A DNA stretch of 64,000 bases from Ptiloglossa arizonensis. Lineage: Eukaryota > Arthropoda > Insecta > Hymenoptera > Colletidae. Made by a program: the position numbers and the translations under genes. Below, one piece after another: positions 55,575 to 64,000 of this stretch; the stretch's first letter is position 1; each line of letters opens with the position of its first letter. Location of the stretch: assembly GCF_051014685.1 (NCBI RefSeq), contig NC_135059.1, positions 7,440,001 through 7,504,000 on the forward strand, in the 5' to 3' direction. The notes beneath the pieces are model-generated. The model did not search any database. It was given only the letters and a program-made list of their open reading frames with translations, and was not told where the DNA came from.

Positions 55575-56430
55575 TAAATTTATTCTAGGACTATACAAAA
55601 TTAAAATTCTAAATTTATTCTAGAACTATACAAAATTAAAATTCTAAATTTATTCTAGAACTACGAAAAATTAAAGTTCCAAATCTATTCTAGAACTATG
55701 AAAAATTAAAATATTAATTTATTCCAGAACTACGAAAAATAAAAATTCTAAATCCATTCTAGAACAACGAAACATTAAAATTCCAAATCTATTCTAGAAC
55801 CATGAAAAATTAAAATTCTAAATTTATTCTAGAACAACGAAAAATTAAAGTTCCAAATCTATTCCAGAACTATGAAAAATTAAAATTCTAAATTTATTCT
55901 AGAACAACGAAAAATTAAAATTCTAAATCTATTCTAGAACAACGAAAAATTAAAGTTCCAAATCTATTCTAGAACTATGAAAAATTAAAATATTAATTTA
56001 TTCCAGAACTACGAAAAATAAAAATTCTAAATCCATTCTAGAACAACGAAACATTAAAATTCCAAATCTATTCTAGAACCATGAAAAATTAAAATTCTAA
56101 ATCTATTCTAGAACAACGAAAAATTAAAGTTCCAAATCTATTCCAGAACTATGAAAAATTAAAATATTAATTTATTCCAGAACTACGAAAAATAAAAATT
56201 CTAAATCCATTCTAGAACAACGAAACATTAAAATTCCAAATCTATTCTAGAACCATGAAGAATTAAAATTCTAAATTTATTCTAGAACAACGAAAAATTA
56301 AAGTTCCAAATCTATTCCAGAACTATGAAAAATTAAAATATTAATTTATTCCAGAACTACGAAAAATAAAAATTCTAAATCCATTCTAGAACCATGAAAA
56401 ATAAAAATTCCAAATCTATTCTAGAACTAT
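55575..56430. repeat. 35-bp satellite array with higher-order structure, about 24 copies
   Basis: Basic unit aattctaaatttattctaga plus acaacgaaaaatta (35 bp; tattctag starts at 55581, 55616 and 55651). Variants tattaatttattccagaact and aaatccattctagaacaacg recur as a set near 55712, 55993, 56164 and 56340, so groups of about five units were amplified together. Confidence 0.93.
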
Positions 56431-58762
56431 GGAATAGATTTTTGTAAAGAATCGGTAATGAATCATCGTGAATAATAAATTCAATAATTTTCCCTACCGA
56501 ATCGAGCGGCTTCCGTGTAAACAACTTTCTAGCGTTATTTTCAACGGTTAGAAACAATCGAGGCCAGACGTACCGTAGATTCGCGATCGATATTGTTTAT
56601 TAGCGCGAGCCGTGGAGAAAGAGAGCCCCTCGCGTTCGTTTCTTCGTTCTTTTCTCGATGGGCTGAACGTCCAGTTTCGATGACCCGGTGAAATCTATGG
56701 AAACGGGTTCACAGGTGGCGTCGCGATGCTCTGTGCATCGAGTTCATTCGACACGCGACGCTTCCTCGTGTCGCGCACCGTTGTTCCGCTTCGTACACGA
56801 CCACGATTCGTCGACGTACCGATGAATTTCGCTATTGCGTCGCGTGGCTGAAGCATGACCTTACTATGGCAATAGTACCGTGACCCGAACTCGATCAGGT
56901 AATTTTACATTTTGCGAACGATCGACCAGACAAGTTCAACGCGAGACGCACCACGCACGCATTTCCCGATTTGTCACGCACTGCACTCGCTGCAATCGAT
57001 GCACTTGTGCATCCAGCGCGTCTTCGTTGCTTTTTTCGTTTCGCAATTTCGCGCGACTGAACTCGAATCATTCGTTCGACGCGGGGTACCAAACAATTGC
57101 TTTTCTACATTAGTAACAATTATAAATTACTTTTCTATTTTACAAATCATTTGTAATCGATATTCAATTGTCAATTAGACGTGAACTTCACGCGAAATTT
57201 ACCAATTTATGTATCGTAAAATACACTACGAAATTGTATAATCGAGTTTCGTGTGTCGTTAGCTTCGACTGAGAAATCCACGTACGTGAATTGAATAAAT
57301 CAACGGATTGATTATCGTTGTAATTACAGGTTAACGAAAAAATTATTTTCATTGCATAATTTCCAACTTTTGAAGCAACGTATCGACGCGCGAAGTTAAG
57401 GTACAGTAGCAATCTTCGTTAAAGGTGCGATAGTAATGATCGTTAAAAATCCAATAGGAATGTTTGTTTAATCCGACAAACTTGTATGTATTTCGCTTGT
57501 AACATTCGAATCGTGTAATTCAATCTACGATTAATCACACAGCACGTGTCGTATCGTAAATACATACATACGTACATAAATTCCATCGGCTCGATAATTT
57601 ATCGCAACAATTGCACCTTTTGTATCTTTTTCTAACACGAATCTCGAATCAGTTTTGCAATCTTTACGAAAATATTGTCCAGTGTTCCATCCTGGCATTC
57701 GTTTCATCTGTTTACGTACAATTGAAACGAAATACGGGATCCGTTCACTCGGATCGCCTCGTAAAAACGTTTCGGCGTAAATAAAACGCGATTAGCCGCG
57801 AAAACCTCGCGCACGCTTATGACGTTATTTGTGTTACATTTGGCTTCACACGCGACCCACAAACCAGGGGAATCACCGCTCGTTCTTCCCAGAGGGAAAA
57901 AAAAAGTGAAACGGCGGCAATCTATCGAAACAACGACGTAGGCAACCATGTACACGGTGTTCTTGAAGTAAACAATCAAATTACAGACGCGTATTCTACT
58001 CGTATTAAACATCCGTGCGTTCTGTGCACCGTAGCTTTCGAGTTTGGAACGATCGAAGACAATTTTATGGACGATTGAAGATCGTTTTCGAGTTACGAAT
58101 GTTCGAAGAAAATGTTCAGTGTCAAAAAAAAAAAAAATAAATAGATTTTTGAAAGCCGAATTATCAGAACAACTCGGTAAAGGGAATCTAGTATTATGAG
58201 AAATGTGAGCACGGTAAATTGTTGACTTCCGTTGAATGTACGATAAATTTTAAACATTTCGAAATAACTCGAAAACTAAAGTATACAGAACGTACGTTCG
58301 TAGGACATTTTTTTTTACTCATTCTAGTGTGTAGATTCTCCTCTTGGAGTACGGACGTGTATTTCTAAATCACCCTTTATATAAAAACGTTACAAGCAGC
58401 GGTTCTATATATAGCCACGGACGAAAGTTTTTGCAAATATGTCGAAAACCAAGGTCGACAGCCTATTATACATACGCGAAAGAAAGAGTCGTTCGAAATG
58501 TTGATTTTTACGACATACGTATTTAAAAATGCAGAAAATCCAGAAACCTCTTCGGTAATTTCATCCACTCGTTATTATAAATATTACGCGTGACCGGTAG
58601 CGTGAGCCAATTATACCTTATTTCTTAAAATTAATTCTTCAATTTTTGTATTCATTCGCGAATAGAACAATACCAATATCTAACTTTGGGATTGAAAGTA
58701 TTGTACAATTATCGTAACTTGTGTCTAGATAACTTAAACACAAACTCGCTTCAACGATTGTA
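56431..58762. other. CpG-rich block then unique DNA, possible promoter
   Basis: The part from about 56580 to 57080 is CpG-rich and contains a donor-like GATCAG|GTAATT at 56899-56900. It could hold an untranslated first exon of the ankyrin gene on the right, but no coding frame supports this. The rest is AT-rich unique DNA. Confidence 0.35.
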
Positions 58763-58932
58763 TCGGGTTGTTCGGAAAGTTATTTCGTTTTTTTTCTAAT
58801 GCAAATGAAACACGATTGTTCTGTTTCTGCTTCAAATGTTTTTGCTGAAAACATTTCAGTGTACGAACATTTATACACTCTAAAAAAAATCATGTTTCAA
58901 AAGAAACGAAATGACTTTCCGAACAGCCCAAC
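58763..58932. mobile_element. Mariner-like MITE
   Basis: Left end tcgggttgttcggaaagtta, right end aaatgactttccgaacagcc. The interior keeps gcaaatgaaacacgattgtt and tttatacactctaaaaaaaatc with a palindromic centre. Well-preserved ends suggest a fairly young insertion. Confidence 0.88.
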
Positions 58933-59639
58933 ATTTTCTCGAAAGAAGTTCGGCAGAAATTATTTTCAATGTTTGCGTACGGATCGAAACGAACCTTATT
59001 TCGAGGAGATCGTAGATCCCTCACCTTTTCACATTACGATAATTGTTCATTGAGTCGAACGATCTGACATTCGTGGTCCATTTTCATCGTAGAAGTCACG
59101 AACAGTTTTAACCCTTACGACATTGCGAAAATACATTACGCCGTGCGGAGTAATCTGAGCATCGATACGAACGTGAATCCAGAAAGTGTCCACACGCACG
59201 CTATCGCAATTCTATAACGTTACAGAGGAATCAATAACGAATGTTTTTCGAGAATCGTGACTACCGACAGTGTATCGAAGGCCGTCGATGAATTAAATTA
59301 CACAATTCCCTGTAGGAAAGGAAAAGTTACTTTTCATTTTCTCCCGGCTGTATTTTCTTCCGTCGAGTCGTCTCTCGGATAATTAATATCGAAAGTTTTC
59401 GAATATCAGCGAAAACGCTTTAATATACTTCAATTCAATGGAATTCGATTTATTTCTGTAATTTGTTTTTGCATTTCTAGTAAACTCGTGTGAGAAAAAT
59501 CGAAGGAACACTGAAATTATTTACGTAAAACGCGTCGAGAAAGTGAACAATTTACGAAAAACCTCTTCGTAGGTTCGATATTATTCACGAAAAATAGCTT
59601 CGCGATTCTAATCAAATTTTTGTCGAATTTGTATCGCAG
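58933..59639. other. Unique DNA upstream of the first ankyrin exon found
   Basis: No repeat and no supported exon. It is probably intron if the ankyrin gene has upstream exons, or 5' flank if the exon at 59640 is the first. Confidence 0.4.
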
Positions 59640-62600
59640 ACACAGATGAACCCGACAACGTTAAAATCTTGGCTGCAACGTGGTGAACTCGAGAAACTGG
59701 AGCATGTCGTTTTGGAAGGACGCGGAGCTCGTCTGTTAGGTGAACACTCGCCTGATATTAGAACTCGAGTCTTCCTAAAGGGACTCCCAAACTACTTGGT
59801 CGGTACATTATTGACAACACCCAGATAATTCACGAAGATAAGTTCTCTGTTCGAGCCCGAATCTCGATTCTCCTTTCAGACGAAAATCTCTTACGTGCAC
59901 GACGCAGTTACGCGCGGCTCCCTAGCCGAGACTCAACGACTCATATCCGAGGAGTCTAAAAAGAAGTTGGCCATCGCGAAAGATCCAGCTGGCACGCCAT
60001 TGCTCCACAAAGCAGTCTATTACGACCAACCGGATATCGTTGAGTGGCTTGTGCAGAATTATCCTACCACTGTGCACCAGAAGGACAAGGTAATCTCTGT
60101 TACGGAGTACCCTATCAAAAATAAGCCACCGTTTCAATTATTGGATCGTTCGGAAAGTCATTTCGTTTTTTTTGGTGAAAATGAAACACGATTTTTTTCA
60201 GAGCGTACAAACATTTTATTGAATTATATATTCTCCATTTTGGAGAACGAAATCACTTTCCGAACAACCGAATAGTATTAATTGAATTTTTTGTGTAAAA
60301 CTGAAGATCACCGAGGTCCTGGAATCTAAACTATTCACTATCGAAACTAACGGAAAATATCTGTTTTTTAAACATTTGTAAATTTATGCTCGAATGGAAT
60401 ATGTAACTGTTTGTTACGGTGTAATTAACGTTACAGTTAGAGAAGTTTCGGTGCAATTAAAGTTACAGTTAAAGAAGTTTCGATGTAATTAACGTCACAG
60501 TTAGAGAAGTTTCGATGCAATTAACGTTACATTTAGAGAAGTTTCGGTAATTAACGTCACAGTTAAAGAAGTTTCGATGCAATTAACGTCACAGTTAAAG
60601 AAGTTTCGGTGTAATCAACGTTACAGTTAGAGAAGTTTTAATGCAATTAACGTTACATTTAGAGAAGTTTCGGTGCAATTAACGTTACATTTACAGGAAG
60701 TTTCAATGCAATTAACGTTACATTTAGAGAAATTTCGATGCAATTAAAGTTACAGTTAGAAAAGTTTCAATGCAATTAACGTTACACTCAGAGAAGTTTC
60801 GGTGTAGCTAATGTCACAGTTAACACGCAACGATTCCGTTTCACAGTCAGTGAGAATTTTACGGTGTGGTTCGTTCAAATCGGTGAATTACCATACGTGA
60901 CACAATTAACCGGAGAGAATTCACGTAACGAGCCGATCCTTTATCAACACATTTACAACCTTGATCCCGACCGTTAGCACGATGAATCGTGATCAATCGA
61001 CGAGCGAGTACCGCCCACTTTCATCCGCGAGATCGTTCGTACGTCACGATCGTATCGTGACGGGGGCGTTTGCGTTTCTCGCGCGAATATCCGGCTTCTG
61101 AATAATCGAGGAACCATTTTTCCCAAAACGACGGTTGTCTTTCCCGCATCGCGTGACACGGCTTAATAACAAAGTGTAAACCACCTGTTCTTCCGACATC
61201 GTGTCCGTGGGCCACGCAGGAGCCCCCGTTACGGCAAAGAATACATTCTCACCCCCTTACCCACCCTCGAGCTCAATTCCCCGTCCTATATATTCGCCAT
61301 TTAACTGTCGTCGACTTCACGTTCACGCCACTGTTCCATCAGAGTATTCGTTCTCTAACGATCGCAATTCTTTTTCACCCTTAAAACGCAACGCGGCGAG
61401 GTCTCGGTGACGATCCGAGAAGTCTGGCAAGTAATTAAACGATTCTTTTCCTTTTTCTTTCGATGCACCGTTCGAAGCACCGAAAGTGTCCAGAAGTATC
61501 CACGATGGAAAAATATTGTTTATTTAACACTTTGGGCACGAGAAAAGATTCTCGGTTGCTGGTTAATTCAGTGTGGTATTTTCGATCAGGGAAAACTTGG
61601 CGATTTAGAATTCAAATTGGAATTTAACCCTTTGCACTCGAAAAGCGAGCGAGACTCGCCGAACGATGCACCGGGATGCACCGGGATGCACTGGGATGCA
61701 CGCGAGTCTCGATTCGTGTCGTTTGACAGTGAGACAATGTTTCGGTTAGAAAAAATGTGGCGGTTGACAGGTTGGAAAGAAAAAGTGAACAATTGATTTT
61801 CTAATTTTTCCAAGTTTTAATTTTTCAAGAGGAAAATTTCCTTCGTGGCGCGAGATAAATAAAATATATTTCGTATACGAAATATCTGGACGTAAAAGAC
61901 ATATCCGATGTAAAAGATTTCTTTGAGGTCTCTTGGGGAGAAAAATACTGCGAGCGCAAACGGTTAAATATTACGTTCTTGTGGAGTGTAAACGCATGTA
62001 TGCGAAGTATATAAAAATGTTCCGTTTCAAATTAATTTTACGACTTAACCCTTTGGACTCGAGAGGAGATCCTCGCTCGCCATCTAATTCACCGTACTAT
62101 TTTCCATCCGGGAAAACTTCGTGGTTTGTTTAAAGTTAATTCGAATTGGAATTGAAATATTACGTTCTCGTAGAGTGTAAACGCATGTACGCGAAGTATA
62201 TAAAAATGTTCCGTTCTAGATTCATTTTACGACTTAAAGAATTTTCTTAAGGCGTCGGTTGCTGGTAGCGAAGAACCCTCGAGTGCAAAGGGTTAATATT
62301 GCAATAACAATTTAACGCGTTGACTTCCACGTAAGTTTCTTACAATCGAGGATGTCATCGACGTTCATTCGAATCGTGAAATAGTAAAAAGATTGGATAA
62401 TTTATCGGTGTGTTTATTTAATGGTATCACTGACGAGAGTAATGCTGTTTGAAAGTTTACAAGTACCAGGGTTCGTTGCTCGTAAACCATTTAGAGGAAC
62501 GTTGTAAGTTTACAATGTGTTAACGTGTTAATTTTCATCGTTCGCTAACAATCTTAAGTATCGGGTATGTTACTGCACGATAGTTATTCGAGTAACCACT

Positions 62601-63829
62601 CCTCCAATTACTTTGAACGATGTTATTACCAATGCAGCTGTTTCATTCGTTCTCGATCTAATTGAACCAATTGTACAAGGTACGTCATTAAAGATTGCCG
62701 TAAGTAATAATTTCTTGTTTGTTGAATCAGATAAGGCAACGACACCCTGTTCTCTGAAAATCGATACGTAATCACCTATAATGATCTCCTCTCGTACCTT
62801 GAGAACCTTTTTTTATATCTCTATGAGCTTCTGGTATCGAATGTTATTTCCTTCCACTATAATACTACATTTTAAACGGAGTAACGAGTATTTAAACTGT
62901 TTTAATTGCAACGTTTCGAAATTATTCGGTTACTCGTTGTCGATTATTGCAAACATAAATAAACGTGCAAAGTAGTTACAAAACAACAATGGTAGGAAAT
63001 GGTCGATTTTCCTTTGAGGGGAAAATAATTAGAGGATAATGGTTGCTCAAAATTTTAACGATAAGGTTGTAAAAATTACGTTCGAATGTGAATACGAAAC
63101 CATCGTTATCGCGGTAATCTTTATTTTAAGATTCACTTGCCAAATAATCGTCGAGATGATCGAAGATACCAAAAGTTTGCAGAAAGTAAGAACTAGTAGA
63201 TTGTTCGAAAAGTGATTTCGTTTTTTTTTTGGTGAAAATGCAACACAATTTTCTTAGAGTGTGCAAACATTTTATTAAATTATATACTCTCCATTTTGAA
63301 TAGAGATTTCGTTTTTTTTTTGGTGAAAATGAAACACGATTTTCTCAGAGTGTACAAACATTATTAAATCATATACTCTCCATTTTGAATAGTGATTTCG
63401 TTTTTTTTTTGGTGAAAATGAAACACGATCTTTTTAGAGTATACAAACATTTGATTAAATTATATACTCTCCATTTTGGAAAACGAAATCACTTTCCGAA
63501 CAACCCGATATTTCCTGCGTAAGAGCAACAATCGACAATTCATTGACCGATTGTTCTTTTCTGCATCCCATCGATCTTTGTGAACGATTTGGATTCTAAT
63601 CGAGTTTCGTGTATTCGATTTTTCCAGGAAGGTAGGACAGCGTTACATTATTGCGCTGCTTGCAAGGATCCCGAGACAGTTTGGGATGTACTGGTAGAAG
63701 GCGATTGTGACGCAAGTATTTGTGACAAAAAGGGCAATCCAGCAGCCTACTATCTGGAACACAGCTCAGAGATCGAGTTATCGGAACCGGAGAGCATGTC
63801 TCGCCGGAAGACGGGCAGTAACAAGGAAA
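59640..63829 (+). CDS. Ankyrin-repeat protein, partial (three exons)
   Basis: Exons 59640-59798, 59880-60089 and 63628-63829; the first two introns are phase 0 and the last donor (GGAAA|GTGAGT) is phase 1, so the gene continues beyond the window. The first exon carries TLKSWLQRGELEKLEHVVLE and FLKGLPNYL, a helical capping module. Ankyrin repeats follow: VHDAVTRGSLAETQRLI, then TPLLHKAVYYDQPDIVEWLV and RTALHYCAACKDPETVWDVLV, then DASICDKKGNPAAYYLE. A polar Ser/Glu/Arg/Lys stretch ends the visible part. Ankyrin repeats bind other proteins, and with no signal peptide an intracellular role is likely. The Met at 59646 could be the start, but the frame is open back to the acceptor and an upstream exon is possible. 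The 3.5-kb intron carries MITEs and tandem repeats. No specific gene name is given because I cannot place it within the family. Confidence 0.82.
60141..60272. mobile_element. Mariner-like MITE in ankyrin-gene intron
   Basis: Left end ttggatcgttcggaaagtca, right end aaatcactttccgaacaacc. The core phrases aatgaaacacgattttttca and ttgaattatatattctccat are intact. It sits about 50 bases after the second ankyrin exon, and translation reading past that exon would run into it. Confidence 0.9.
60415..60830. repeat. 27-33 bp tandem repeat, about 13 copies
   Basis: Unit gtgcaattaacgttacagtt plus agagaagtttcg, with varying loss of a few bases and alternation of acagtta and acattta. Intronic in the ankyrin gene. 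Confidence 0.9.
61664..61703. repeat. 10-bp microsatellite GGGATGCACC
   Basis: gatgcaccgg repeated about four times (gatgcaccgggatgcaccgg then tgcactgggatgcacg). A small simple repeat in the ankyrin-gene intron. Confidence 0.85.
61960..62260. repeat. Two-copy direct repeat, about 189 bp apart
   Basis: The block attacgttcttgtggagtgta, aacgcatgtatgcgaagt and ataaaaatgttccgtt at about 61968 recurs at about 62157. The short motif aaccctttgcactcgaa or its complement also appears three times between 61626 and 62293, so this is a small local repeat family. Confidence 0.75.
63198..63508. mobile_element. MITE with internally triplicated core
   Basis: Left end agattgttcgaaaagtgatt, right end aaatcactttccgaacaacc. 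The segment gatttcgttttttttttggt plus gaaaatgaaacacga, ending in atatactctccattttgaat, occurs three times in a row (starts near 63212, 63306 and 63390). One element has therefore grown by tandem duplication between its ends. Confidence 0.88.
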
Positions 63830-64000
63830 GTGAGTGACTTTAATCAACCAATCCCTCTCTTTCTTCTGGAAACTCCTTGCTCTTGATACATCAATTTGCG
63901 ATAACTTCAAATATAATGAAAAACAACGTGTACGGTAAATTTTCCACCAACGGGGCACACAATAGGATAGATTTGTTCAACGATTACTGCTTCAAGTCTA
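63830..64000. other. Intron of the ankyrin gene, cut by window edge
   Basis: AT-rich sequence after the donor at 63830; no further exon was seen before the window ends. Confidence 0.5.

Noticed and set aside
1..64000. Autonomous mariner transposase
   Set aside because: No open frame with a mariner helix-turn-helix or DD(D/E) catalytic region was seen; all copies are non-coding.
1..64000. tRNA or rRNA genes
   Set aside because: No cloverleaf with A and B boxes or conserved rRNA stretch was recognised by eye; a covariance-model scan would be needed to be sure.

Overview
The window is animal nuclear DNA, almost certainly from an insect and most likely a hymenopteran (bee, wasp or ant). The genes have short introns with GT-AG borders. 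The intergenic DNA is AT-rich but unusually full of CpG. Many short mariner-like inverted-repeat elements are present, and the recognisable proteins are insect-type: secreted PGRPs, a Kazal inhibitor, SRPRB and METTL18. No bacterial operon, CRISPR array, rRNA or tRNA gene was seen.

Layout. From 1 to about 28.5 kb the DNA is gene-poor: tandem and dispersed repeats, mariner-like MITEs, and two weak candidate exons (7.6 kb plus, 10.5 kb minus). From 28.85 to 37.45 kb on the minus strand, six Kazal coding exons with identical phase (1-1) join a signal-peptide exon behind a TATA box. They read best as one secreted multi-domain inhibitor, not six genes. From 38.3 to 43.05 kb lies a CpG-poor block with two housekeeping genes tail to tail: SRPRB (signal recognition particle receptor beta, plus) and METTL18 (protein-histidine methyltransferase, minus, with one apparent GC-AG intron).

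From 44.35 to 51.76 kb there is an immune-type cluster. It holds two secreted short PGRPs with intact zinc-amidase residues (plus), each with a TATA/Inr promoter and NF-kappaB-like sites upstream. A third gene converges on them from the minus strand: a small secreted protein, assembled here from four exons, that resembles the bacterial 3D domain (double-psi beta-barrel with three conserved Asp, the lytic-transglycosylase fold). I know of no annotated role for such a protein in insects, and it is the most interesting object in the window. If all three proteins are active, the cluster could cut peptidoglycan at both its peptide and its glycan bonds. A fragment of the second PGRP gene is also copied into the first intron of the 3D-type gene.

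From 51.8 to 59.6 kb the DNA is gene-poor and carries a large 35-bp satellite array. From 59.64 kb to the right edge are three exons of an ankyrin-repeat gene that continues beyond the window.

All gene models come from reading splice sites and frames by eye. No homology search was run, so family names rest on recognised motifs.
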